Shown here in pieces: positions 22,691 through 35,029 of a stretch of 64,000 nucleotides of DNA; the stretch's first letter is position 1; each line of letters opens with the position of its first letter. Source of the DNA: Schistosoma mansoni (lineage: Eukaryota > Platyhelminthes > Trematoda > Strigeidida > Schistosomatidae); the NCBI RefSeq assembly GCF_000237925.1, contig NC_031497.1, forward strand, positions 9,171,675-9,235,674. The letters are read 5' to 3'. A model generated the notes under the pieces. It saw only the letters and a list, made by a program, of their open reading frames with translations, had not been told where the DNA came from and did no database searches. A program made the position numbers and the translations under genes.

Positions 22691-24950
22691 TTGTTCTATG
22701 CTTGCTGCTTCTTAGATCTACGTTTTCTACCTTTTAATGGTTTCGCTATTCTCCCAGGTCAATCTATCACATGCATTTTCAGACACCGAAACACACACCT
22801 GACAGCTGTCACTCGATAACAACAATAAAAACGAGCAATAAATAAATAAAGGCTATGGTGATTAGGACAGTTTAAGTTACTTTTAGTTTTTCGGAATCAA
22901 TAAACATGTATCCAACTTTGTTCTTCAACCTTTCGTTAACTAAGACCTGTTTTCCCCCTAAAATTCCGAACACGCCTCGTTTCGTTTTTATGATTTATCT
23001 GAAGTTCCTTTATTGATCAGTTGTTTTTCTGCCTGCTAATAAACATAATTTGGCCTCTTCCATTACAAAAAAATCAAAATGTCTGGGCTTATCAACTGTA
23101 TTTTGTTGCTCGTTCTGGTGCTTGTTTTCTCTTTCTTCTTTTCACCGCCAAGAGTGTAGCACGTAAAGGTGGAATTTGGGGTGGATGGGTGTTCACCAAG
23201 GTTGCAGTTCCTACGATGTGCGATTTTTAAACAGATTATAACTAACGTTGACTCATAGTGCGGTACCAACGCCAACCCTGTTGGTTTATCTGCATGAATA
23301 TTCTATCAAAAATTCTCATTTCACTTATCCATTTAATAACCTTACTTTTACAATATCTTATCTGTTGATCCATGTTACAAATTGTTGATTCTTCCTTTAA
23401 GAATGTCTTGCGCCTGTTATTTATCAAGATTATTCATAACATTATTCATATTCCTATATACCAAAGTCTACCCCCTATTTCTGTCATATTACATATCAAC
23501 CTAACTGAGTAGCTTACTACAGTAAGCACTGAATCTTCCATAGCATTTCTACCTTGCCCTTAAAGTGGATGCCCCCGTAGCATATTGTGATGTGAAAAAG
23601 TTGCTAATACTATTATGTCTTATCCTGTGTCATATGTTTTATATCCTATCAGATGACGATACTTCACAAGTACCTGTTACGAGCTAACTAAATGTTTTCA
23701 AATTATGGACTGTGTGTAAGGCGTCGATTTAATGTCTTAAATTACTGTGGTATAAAGCGTGGGTTTCAAAGCATTTATAGCATTTGGGAAAGTATAACGG
23801 CAGACTAATATTTGTTGAGGTGGAGGAAAAAGGTAGGAATACAATAATTATGAACAAGACGACGAGTAATGTCGTAAAATTAACGGTAATACTGTAAAGT
23901 GTACGTGAAAGTAATTAGCTGATGAAAAACTGACTAGAAGGAAACAACATAAGGTCGGCGTTCATTGTGTATTGTGCTTTCAATAATGGTTGATGGTTTA
24001 CAGGCTCTATAGATCCGAGAATACACGAAGTAGGGAAGAAATTTGTGTTGTTCACGCGATCACTTCTTGGGATAGTAGTGAGCATCCCTTGCATCCAACC
24101 ATAGTTCGGCAGTATCGTTAAGTTCATTGAGTATACTTTCTACTTCAAATAAAAACTAATGATGCACATGTAGTTACGGAGAAATATATAATAAAACTTC
24201 AAGACGATGATGAAGGGATACGAAACCAAAACTTTAATATGAATTACGCGTTTTAGGAGCCTATGATATCTGAGTAGGGCGTAAATGTGTTTGCGCATGC
24301 TATGAGACCAGTTCAAGCAAGGATGTCATCGAATGTTCCTAAAAACGTGTTAGAAACTCTAGTTATAATTATTTTGAAGGAAAGATTGTTCAATATCAAT
24401 ATTAATTTGAGGAAGGAGTAGTTTCTTCGAGGTTCGACTCCGTAATTTTCGTTTCTGACCGTAGATTTTTATCTCCAACGTCTCAAATATGTGGGATTTG
24501 GGTAAGGGCTATATTACATGTAGAGTAAGTGAGATGTAAAGAATCAAACTAGACCTAATCATCCTGTTCAAGAGAGATACAAGTCCGAGGGCGTAGGTCT
24601 GTAAGTGGGTCAGCTTTAGGGATTTTTCGAAGGCAATCCCGTTGCATTCGTTCCACCCCCAGTATATCAGATGGGCGGATAAGTAGTAAAATGAGAACGA
24701 GTACTATTAAACGGTGAATCTGCAAAACATGACTCTAGATCCATTTTGAACGAGTTTGCGAAACTGAAGTCTAGCAGTTTTCGCGTGTTAGATGCTTCAG
24801 TGAAGACATGCTAAGACTTCGCGAGCAGTGCCCCCCGGATTTATTTGCAGAAGTGGGTTCAGGCATCACGCTATCGTTAAGTGATCGTCATGTTTCGACA
24901 AACGTCTCCAAAACATATTCAGCCCAGTTCCCCCGTGTTCGCTTGGGGAA
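22691..24950. other. No supported gene
   Basis: AT-rich sequence with short frames only. A B-box-like string (ggttcgactcc) at about 24431 may be a remnant of a tRNA-derived SINE, but no A-box was found at the proper spacing. Confidence 0.3.
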
Positions 24951-24954
24951 GTGT

Positions 24955-26530
24955 TAGTTGTGTCAGTGTTATTTATGTTCTAATTCCTCCTGTGGCTCTT
25001 CCTGGGTTACTGCCTTGCTGAAGCCAGGGTAAAAAGGGAGATTTGACAAGAGGTTAACAACCCTATCTCGTGAAAAACATCCTTATAAACAAACGCTAGT
25101 CGGAATAAACAAATTAAAACACTTAAACTCTACCTTTCAAATTGAAGGTTAGTCACTTGGGGGAATTAAGGCTCCCCATGGTAAAAGCGGAGATTCCTTA
25201 TCGATCACGATGACAACGACACTTCTAACAACCAGAGAGACAATCTATTTAAGTACATAGAACGTCCGGATAATGCGTGAGACCAGGAGAACTATCAGAC
25301 TGACGTCGGAAATGAGGAGATAAATGTGAGGGTTCTGGGAGTAAATAATATCAACTGGATACAATCTGGACAAAAAAGATTAGATTCAAGAGACATGTTG
25401 CTATACTTCACTCATGAAGAAGAAATTGCTTCGCACATACCAGGAGTTGCACAAATGCTGTTCAAAAAAGCACGTAAATTACTTACAAGATGAAAACCTC
25501 ATGGATCCGGAAACATGAAACCATTCTTCGAAACGAAGGAGGGGATTACAATCAATGCTATACAGTGCTATACATCCACAAATGATAGCGATCAAGACGA
25601 TAAAGTTAACTTATATGAGAGACTGCAGTTGACAGTAGAGAAGTCTCTGCAAAAAGGACATTACCATCCAGATTAGAGACTGAGACTGAGAATTCGGAAT
25701 GGACAACACTGGATATGATGTCATAGGATGAAATGGACTATGAGAAGAAAACGAGGTTGGTGATAGATTTGTAAATTTATGTGCCCTAAACGAGTTGGAC
25801 ATAAACCTCACTATATTACCCCACAAACACATGCACAGAACCAAATGTACTAAATCGATCATATTCGTACCAATAAAAGTTTCGGAAGAACCGTGGAGGA
25901 CGTGAAAACAAACAGAGGGTTGACATAAATTCAGATCATCGCCTGGTTGTTGACAAGCTGAAAGTGAAGCTAAAGAAGCACTGGACAGTTAACAAGACAG
26001 CATCATAAAGTTTCAAAACACCCTTTCATTGACATACTGACAAACTCAACGAACTTAAGATAACTCTCAACAACAAGTTCCAAGCCTTACAAGATCTACT
26101 CAAAGAAGAAACCAATATGGAGGACAACTGGAAAGGGATCAGAGAAGCACTGGCTTCAGCGTGTCAGGAGGTACTAGGCCGCAAGAAATATCATCATAAG
26201 GAATGGGGCTCTACGAAGCCCTGGATAAGTTTCAAGAAAGAAAGGATAAGAAGACAGCAGTTCACAACAGCCGAACAGGAACAGAGGAAATCGAGGCACA
26301 AGCTGAATTCACAGAAGCAAACAAGCGAGTGAAGAAGAGCATGAGAGCTGACAAGCAGAAATATGTGGAAGACTTGGCAATGACAGTGGAAAAAGCTGCA
26401 ACAGAAGGAAGTATGAGACAACTAAATGACATGACGAAGGAACTGATAGGGAAATATAGTAAACCAGAGTGACCAGTCAAGTACAAAGAAGGCAAAACAA
26501 TCCCTGAACTTCGAGAACAGAGGAACGAGT
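24955..26530 (+). mobile_element. Decayed SR2-like (RTE clade) LINE, 5' half
   Basis: Starts with the same untranslated leader as 3328-3670, then a degenerate apurinic-type endonuclease frame (LLYFTHEEEIASH, EGITINAIQCYTSTND) and the region linking it to the RT (EDNWKGIREALASACQEVLG, 26117-26176; KRVKKSMRADKQKYVEDLA, 26322-26378; GKYSKPE, 26448-26468). Many stops and frameshifts interrupt it. The sequence ends just before the RT, where arm 2 of the inverted duplication and its short junction begin. No downstream half is found on the other side of arm 2. Confidence 0.8.
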
Positions 26531-26540
26531 TGGTGTAACT

Positions 26541-26560
26541 ATGGTAAGGAGTTACATCTA
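26541..26560 (+). repeat. 20-bp direct repeat at the edge of arm 2
   Basis: atggtaaggagttacatcta occurs at 26541-26560, just outside the duplicated block, and again at 27125-27144 inside it, in both cases followed by a gaattcg motif within a few bases. Arm 1 has only the inner copy (13378-13397, reversed). The outer copy is therefore specific to this junction. Confidence 0.8.
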
Positions 26561-26569
26561 AAGAATTCG

Positions 26570-28954
26570 GAATAGGTATTCTATTTAGTGAAGTTATTTT
26601 AAAAACTTCAAGCCGAGAAATCGAAAATGATAATATTGGACACTAAGTAATTATTTTGCACTGTACTGACGCAGTTGGTTTCAAAGAAATAGCAAATTTA
26701 CCATGATAACTAGTTTGATTACTACATTAAAGTGATTTAAGATTGACACTAAAATAAACATGAGCAGGAATTTTGCAGGGCAAACTAAGAAACGGAGAAC
26801 GAATGCCAACAATAGGCAATCAACACGGAGGTAGAAGACAGTAAAGGATTAAAAGAGAGCAGATATTCGACAAGGTAAAAGATAGGTAGGACGTCGAAAC
26901 GAAAAAAGGAGTTTCAGCACATAAATATGACTTACTCGAGAAGTCTAACGACATAGGTATTTTGAACTACATCATCACTCATACTCTTGCAAGAAGTTCT
27001 AGAGATATGCTTTTACTTCTTACCGAAAATGTCTGCAGAACATGGTGTATGATAACAAATCATCACATAGAATGTGTGAGAACTGACTAGACAACCTGTG
27101 CACTAGTTGTGGAACAACAAAACTAATGGTAAGGAGTTACATCTAACGAATTCGCTTTAAAATTAGACAAATTAGTAACTACATTTAACCCACAAAACTA
27201 GTATTTGAAGGTATGGCATTTCCGCCATTTTTTACGAAAAACTTACCATGCTCAAGAGTAGGCCGGGTCTAATTGTAAACACGGGTGAGGATTGAACAAT
27301 GTGTTATAGGGTGTATTAAAAAAATCCACTCGTTCAGTAGCATGTGCCACACTGGGTGTGGGGGTAATGATAATACACGGTTGGTTCGACAGAATTAGGT
27401 GAAGTGGGGTGTGGAATCTACTACTTTTTCTCAGCTTCCCCACTAGTCACACGTGGGGAGAATGGAACAAATATACACTAAAAGTATGAAGTAGTTAGAC
27501 ATACTGTTTAAAGGGATGTTACGTTTTACCTTCGAAGTAAGATTCAAAACAATGTTTCTCCGAATACTGATAAAGCTGAGCTATAAGTGCAAGCTAAATA
27601 CGGACGTGCACGTCGTTTTAAAGTCATGAAGTACATAACCTGTCGTCTACCGGTGGTGGAGTCGAAGGTTTATGCAAGGAATTGCTACCGGTTGACCATA
27701 TTATAAATGTTTCAATCCAGGAAGATAGCTTAAACTGCTTTAGTACTGAAACCATCACTAGCTACCTGAGGATTGGCTTTTAGGGCTACTGTTGCTGTTT
27801 TGAACTGCCGTACAGCTTCGAGATCAGGGTAACATTTAGTATTATGGTTGAGGATTAGAACTTTGTATGAGGATGGAGAATTAAGGATTTATAGTTGTGA
27901 TTACAATTAGATTTTAGGATGAGGATATGGTTAAGATTCGAGTCGACGATTGAGTTAAATGCTCTTTAGATCATAAACACTATGTATTAGTTCTAAACTT
28001 AGTTCCAACCTTAAATCCTGAACTCTAGATGTCCAGGGTCAGTTGTTATCTTAAATCATAACGCTAAGTCCTGATTCTATAGTCTGAATCCTAGTCTCAG
28101 CATCATATGCATTTCGTCAATGTTTGTTGTTTAGTGACCGACTGAATCGATAAAGTAATTTTCAAGGTTATTAGAGGGGACCTCAGTATTTGAGGAAATT
28201 TAATTTTATTAAGTATTGATTTTACCCAGACACAATTGTATGATCCTAGATTTTATTCTCACGGAAGGACTGCTGTGGTAAATGAAGGTATTTCCATATC
28301 GATGATACGAAGATTTTTTCCAGAGTAGTTGGTCAGCAGAGTGGTGCAAATTCGCACCATGTTGGGTAGATCTAAGCTTCTGCCTACGAAGAATATTATG
28401 TTTCGTTGGATAAAACATGAGTTAGTTTTTTAAACTTGACCAATCATGAACTACAACTACTATGACTCTTACATTCGAAGTGTAATATTTCAGTATGCTC
28501 AAGACTTGAAAATTCTGGCCATGACCTTGAAGTCATAAAAGCCCCTGCGGACACTCCGATATCTAGAACCTTTTAAACAACTTTAGTCGCGTTCACTTGG
28601 CAGCTTCCCGCTGATCTCTGAATCATTGGCAGGTTATGTTCACGATAACCTAGCAATGGTTCACTTGTCAATTCAAATTTGAATTTTTTTCCAGTTGGGA
28701 TATCTGGTTTTTATGTAAGTTCTTCCCGAAATAACAAGATTAATAGATCCAGCAGCTATCACATCACAGGTCAGGAAACTGATTGACTGCGGTGTTTAAT
28801 TGTAAAATTAGAGTGTTGGGGTGGAAAGAGGACATAGGTCCAAATAAATAGTTGAATTATTAAGGTAAAAATAGTTCGTATAGAAAATTCAATAAACATT
28901 AGGTAAATGGCTATGATGATACGCGAAGTTGGCACAACGTGTTGTGAATAATAA
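26570..28954 (+). repeat. Arm 2 of the 2.4-kb inverted duplication
   Basis: Reverse complement of 11568-13952, same length (2,385 bases). It begins GAATAGGTATTC and ends gtgaataataataa, continuing two more AAT units. The encoded short frames at 27252-27443 and 28209-28418 equal those of arm 1 except for one residue (HATER against HAAER). Here it lies directly after the truncated SR2-like LINE. If the AAT tail marks a 3' end, the element is on the plus strand in this copy. Confidence 0.9.
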
Positions 28955-29519
28955 TAATAACTGTTTTTGTGGTCCATGTACGTCCGAGAATCCAAGTATG
29001 TTTCCAAGGCACAATGGGTCGCATTATGAGTGAAAGGTTTTAATCACGCTGTCAATAATTTTGCAGGATAAATTTAAGGATGAAGATTTAGCAAATGATA
29101 TACTTAATTACAGTAGTATCAGTTAAAAAAGGAATGTTTGGAGCCCAATATAATCATCCAAATGGTATTTTAGTCATAAAAATGTAAAAAGCCATATCGA
29201 ACATGGTACATCACTGAAAACAGACTTGTCATACAATTCCACTCCCGTGTTTTCAAGTGCACATACAAGAAACTATTACAGTTTTTGGAGCTTTGATTAC
29301 AACAGGAGTGTTCATAGTTGTTTTTTGAAGATATAAGTGTGAGACATAGAACGAGAATCAACTCTTCCTTAGCAGAACAAATAAAGTTTGTCCGAAAGTT
29401 CCAGGATGAGTAGATGGGCCATATTATCTAGCATAGATCCAGTTAGTCACGATGAGTATTTATCTGACAGAGGTGACTTGAACTTAGTGAATTTGTGGAA
29501 TTATGATCTATTTCAGTAT
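28955..29519. other. No supported gene
   Basis: AT-rich sequence after arm 2, with only short frames (for example 29170-29361 on the minus strand) lacking splice or family support. Confidence 0.3.
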
Positions 29520-29880
29520 TAGTACATTTGTTACTATAATAATAGACTAAATCTTAAATTTGTAGATTCGTCATGATGTGATCACCTAATCCGTAAGATC
29601 ATACATGGAAGTCCCATCCTTTTCTACACTTACCCGTCGTATCATGACAGTCGGCAATATGGTGTTTAGCATTTCTGAGATACACATTTCGGACTGGGGA
29701 TAGAAAAAAATATTTTTAATGTTGAAATTTCTGGCTTACACAAAAGAATTATAACGCTTGAAAGCTGAGCCATGCTGTGCCTATCAGCTGTCCCTCATTC
29801 ACCATTTCTGACCTCCTCCGAGTACCACATGATGAAAGTAAATCTTTTCAGCAAATATACATTCATCTGAAAAGATTTTG
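29520..29880 (+). repeat. Diverged dispersed repeat, related to 3880-4225
   Basis: Shares ordered short matches with 3880-4225 (tcatgatgtga, a cctaat..taaga block, cgtatc.tgac, agc.atgctgtg against agc.ataacatc, cttttcag). Old and non-coding. Confidence 0.35.
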
Positions 29881-32679
29881 TTGCTAGGGTCCAGTACCAA
29901 TACAGGCTGTACTTTATATAATCTTCGTGATGCATATCATGATAATGAAAGTTTACACCTTCGTATATGAACATTTATAACAGACACTGGGTTTGAGCTG
30001 TCAAGTATATATTACACATAATGCTACTCTGAATACATTTAGGATTTTTCAGCGCTTCTGAGAATATATGGTTAATTATTCTTGAGTTTTTAATAATTTC
30101 AAGATCAAGATTTTACGGAACATTTATTATTTGTATGATGAGAAGTCACGATTGTTTTCGTTAGACCAATTTCTCTCTAAATTCTCTTGGAAATGCTACT
30201 TATGACTTATTAGCGTTCACATCAAAATTATTATGGTCGACATGGTTGCATGAAAAATTATTGATCGCCGTTATCACGGGCACAATCTTTCAAGATGGTT
30301 TTCCATGGCAAATGTAGTGATAAAAGACTTATAAGTGAAGATGGAAATTTTTTTACAGTTTTCTGATAATTCTCCTTGGGTGTTTCGGTAATAAAACCAT
30401 TCACAGTTCTCTTTCCCGTGTGGTCAAGAAGAAAATCGTTCGCGCGTGGGGTTTCTCCAGGATTATCTTCGGTTATTCCGAAGATTTAGAAAATGAACAA
30501 GAGTATTACAGAGATTTCCAATTGTCTTTTGGAAAATGTTAGGTGTCTCCTTGAAGAAATGAACCTCAATACTCACGGTTTTTATATCATCAGACCGTAG
30601 TAGTATGTGTTGAAAGTTCGGTGATGCATTGACCTTCAGACAAGCTTGTGTGTTGAATCACCCATAATCCAGAAATAAGCAAATGTGAGTCACAATGAAG
30701 TTTTAAAACCTTATTTTTTAGCCACTTTTGCCAAAATGATCCCAAAGTTAACCAAAGAAAAAGAAGATAAAGGCTACTGAGAAATTTGTGTTGTGTTGAA
30801 GGCAGAGGTACAATGTAACTGGGCCCTAGCCAAATCATCCGGCGATTAGGTCACTAAATATCGAACGGATCATCGATACCTATCAAAGTCAAATATAACA
30901 AACGAGCATCAGTTAATCAAACGCCATCGAGTGGTCCATGCAGTGATGGTCTTACTGTCATATCTGTAGTCCTTCTCACTATTATATTTGCGCAATAGCG
31001 TCCTTTGTATTATACAGTCTTCAAACCAGCCATAGTACTTTAGCATGTCGAAGGGATAATTCACGTTAAATGCTGACCACTAGGTGTGACTTCGAAGTTA
31101 GCTAGTTGGTCACCCCGTTCCAGTCTAACTCCAATAGGCCACCAAACATTCAATAGAAACCATCTAAGTTGATAATCTACAGGACCTTCTACTGTAGTTT
31201 GTTATACGAGGCGATGTGTTCGGAAGTTGGCTAAAATTTCATTCATGAGAAGGTTTATTGTGTGTCCAGCAATGATATTATCGTCAGAACTGTTGTGGAA
31301 TGCTTAAAATACTGATTATCTAAGGGAACTTTTCACCCTAAAACAAGCTCAAGTATTTAGCAACGACTAATTCAAATGACCGAAAAGCTCATATCATACG
31401 AATTTCCTGTGAGAGCTAGTTATTTCACACGTAACATTTTCAATAATAGAAGTCAAACAGAGAAATGACAGCAATAGATGATGAAGTCTAGTTTGGATAA
31501 GGTTGGTATGAAAATTGAGAAAAAACCAATTTGATCTTCCTCCTCCGAGATTTCCACTTGCATCGAGTCTTGAAATCAAAACAAACTAACATGGGAATCG
31601 TTTAGTAAAACAAAGTAATCAAGAACTAGAACCTTCTATGTCTATGAAAAGAGTAATAAAGACTCAAGTTGTAGAATAAATAGTTTCGGTTCTTAATAGT
31701 GAGTCAAAACCCAAAAAGATAATTGCTGCAAGCTAGCTATAGTTGGTTGAACTATTTCTGAAGGTAATTACACGAGGCGGGAGGTTCTTAATTAGACGGT
31801 ACTTGTAGTCGTAAACTTGTCCCAGTATTTAGTGTGAATGCTGCCGCCTAATCCCCTTTTAGACATAGTTTCACGTAAAACACTCGTTTTCTTGACTGAA
31901 AATATATTTTGAAGTATCATTTGACGTGTCCAGGATTGAACAGGCATTAAAACGACCCTTCGTACATAAAAAGTCAGTTTTCATCACGAACTGACATCAT
32001 CTACAAAATGGACTTGACACCTAAATCTGTCTGATCCGCCCGTATATTTTTCTCGCATCGTTCCACGCCCTTCACTATTGTTGAATTTTTCTCCGACTGT
32101 AGGAGTGTACTAATTATTCTCAAATCTATTGTGCTGAAATATTTAAAAACACCATGTCATATTGCGTGGGTACTCGCACATCAAATATCCCATCGTTTAC
32201 TAGCAGAAGTAAAACACCTAAGATTATCCGAATTCACTAGCGAAAGCCCTATCGAAGTATTATCGAGAGCAGAACATGTCCATCTAAATGTTTCGAAGGA
32301 TTTAGTATTATTAACTTCACCGATACACATTGTTACGTTGCTATGTACTTTATTTAGGCGTGTCTTCGTTTTTTTAGCCATATGCTATGATTTGTGCTGA
32401 CGTTTTATATTTTTTAATCGCTGATGTTGGTTAGTAAATATGCTCTCGTTAACATTAACTACTAGTCATGAAACTTTAGTCCTTGATATATCATAATTGG
32501 AAGGGATCTATATATCCGACTTCGTGGCAGATAGTGATTCGTATATCCAATGGGTCCACAAACTCCCAAATTGAATAACAACATGTTACAATAGAATAGG
32601 CGTTTCAGCGACAAATCTGTTTGTATAACACAATTCGTGAGTTTGGATCCTACAAAGCTTTTTCCATCACCGTGGCTTT
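29881..32679. other. No supported gene
   Basis: About 2.8 kb of AT-rich sequence. Frames such as 30590-30838 (minus) and 32131-32400 (plus) are open for 80-90 codons but show no acceptor/donor pair or family motif that I recognise. Confidence 0.3.
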
Positions 32680-33255
32680 TATTTTATTCGTTTATTTATT
32701 CGAACATAAATATTGGTACAAGGAGGCGCCAGATATATACGCGCCCCATAAATCATTCGACTCGTGTGAGGGCTGAGATACTGCCTGGGTGCCCAGACCG
32801 AAGCAGGTGGTTTTCTTGGGCAGCCACACCCAGGGTCTTTGACCTTAAGGTCTAATCCACAAGACAGTGGAGCGATGTCAGAAGATACAGTTTTATGGTA
32901 ACCGGTGACCAATAATTGGCTCGTACGTCATTTGTTTCTCCAGGATACTGGAGCTCATGTGCACCATTGGTTTGGAATCAGGGTTTTCCAATTCCCCTAG
33001 GTGGACTCTACGTGTTCACCAACCCAGTTAAAGTGCCGGACATTCGCTTTTCATCCTCTCAATCTCGTGAACAACACCCCTGCAGCGAGGCGGTGAGTAG
33101 GACTTCCCTGACAGTGGTTGTATGCACGTAGTCATGTGAGAGCATTTCGAGAGGGAGAGCGAACTCTCCCCACTCTCGGCCATACCAGCGAATTTGGGTG
33201 CTCAAAGCGGGTATTATATCACTAGACCACCATCGCCGTAGCACCTTAGCACACT
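32680..33255 (-). repeat. 0.52-kb interspersed repeat, longest copy with tRNA-like head
   Basis: Minus-strand copy of the repeat at 14756 and 41248, more diverged than the pair in the CLPB introns. It carries about 50 extra bases at its 5' side (33200-33255): on the minus strand ggcgatggtggtctagtgat, then ataatacccgctttgagcac, which resembles the D-arm and anticodon arm of a tRNA (A-box tggtctagtg). The 3' end has the usual lead-in (aatattggtacaag on the plus strand) and an A-rich tail. Confidence 0.7.
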
Positions 33256-35029
33256 GTGCAGATGTGTGAAAATTCAAACATGCATATATGTGCTAATTTC
33301 TACGATTCTTATAATCATAGTTATTTGACTAACGCCCGTAGTTATCCTAATTTCATGTAACTATGAATACCTGGAGATATTTTGGTTTGTTTTCAACGTC
33401 GCGAATATGGAAGTTGTCTTATCTGAATGTTTGCGTAAGCTTTCACTGGAAAATTAAATATCCTCGTTGGTGACGACTATTATTAAACATATAAGTCCAG
33501 TATTAACCAATTATTCTACAAAGTCTCTTGACAAAAATCTATTTGAAAACGGATTTTATTCAGCAGTGGCCACAGAATAAATGGTATTATTCTTCCGAAT
33601 TTTTCTTTCTGTCAAGTAAAACCCGAGCAAATTAGTGTGACTGAAGTAAGTTACATTTTCAAAAATGGTGAGGTCTTTTCCAAAAACAAGTAATATAAAT
33701 AAAAAAGCTTGTCACATACTGCACCAAGAAACGTAAGATGTAAGCAGTATTATAGCACGAGAAATATCGATACATCGTCACCTTTATATTTGGAGCAATT
33801 AGTCCCTTTCATAAATTTCTCACTACCCTATGGAAATTTATATTTGGGTCGAAATATTGGTAAGGCATTAGATCTTTGTGAGCACTGATGGTGCCTATTT
33901 GGATAGGTCACTTTTGCAGCTTATGGTGTCTTAAGCCACATTACAACTTTTAAAGAATATCAAGTACTGATTAACTTCTTTTTATCAAACTTTATGTTTG
34001 TAATTCCAAGATTAAATTTGTATTTCATACTTATGTTATTCTATTCCTACAAATTTCTTACTAGGTCCTCTTGTGTTACGTTGGATTGTCAGAATTAGGT
34101 AAAAATACTGAAATGATTAAATAAAGAACCTGAATCCAACTTCCGTATTCCTCTGTAGTCATAAATTTTATTCACTAGAGACAAATCAGTCCTAAATTAA
34201 ATGTAAGTGCTTTCCATAAGTCTGTGTAATCCTTGTATTTTCAGAAGTGTAAGATTTGAACAAGGGACCGTAAGTTAATGTTTACAATAATCTGTAATTC
34301 ATTCATGGTTTAAATGACATGAAGCGGTTGTTGAAAGTTTGAAGATTATACTTAACTAGTATATGCAGTAATTCCAACGAATGACAAAGCATCACTTTAA
34401 AGTTTTCTGATTATTCCAAATGTCGTTAAATTCTGTTCTTTCAGAACCTTCACTATTTTCCTCGACTACTGTGGATTTTAGGTAAAATAATAATTTTCAT
34501 TTATCGTTGACCTCATAATTAAAAACTTGATTTCGTCAGGTGGTGAGAAATCCGCATTTTAGTCAAAGTATTTGTAGATAAATAGGCAATATGGCTAAGT
34601 CTTGCATAAATATATTACTCAATGCCGGTTACGTGAACCTATACTTAGTCACTGATACTAAACAACATTTTATCCACTTATTTTCAGTTTTTGTACTGAT
34701 TAGAGAGTAGTTTTTCCTTCATAGGCTTCTTAGCTAGGATGTGATGTAAGCATAACGTCGAGGAACCATAAAAATTCCATGTTGTTCCTTATCGTAACAG
34801 AAGAACCTATTTCACAAACTCAATAGAAAGCTTATTATTTACAACTGTGAATTTGTCGGTGTTAATAAAAACACTTGTACAATTTCGGGTTTAAATCCTT
34901 TCATAACCAAACAAACTTTTTACTTACATATATTTTTAATTTAGAAGTTGATCGATGCAATTCCTTTATATGTCTTTTAGGTCCAGTTCCTCCATGTAAT
35001 ATCTTAATTTATACATCTTTTGTCCAAAA
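33256..35029. other. Upstream region of the STAMBP-like gene
   Basis: No repeat or exon could be named. A strong acceptor (tatgtcttttag) ends at 34980, so the last 50 bases before the start codon are probably the end of a 5' untranslated exon region, implying a non-coding first exon farther upstream. It is not located. Confidence 0.4.

Noticed and set aside
30590-30838. 82-codon minus-strand frame
   Set aside because: No splice sites with matching phase, no recognised motif, and ordinary length for AT-rich random sequence.
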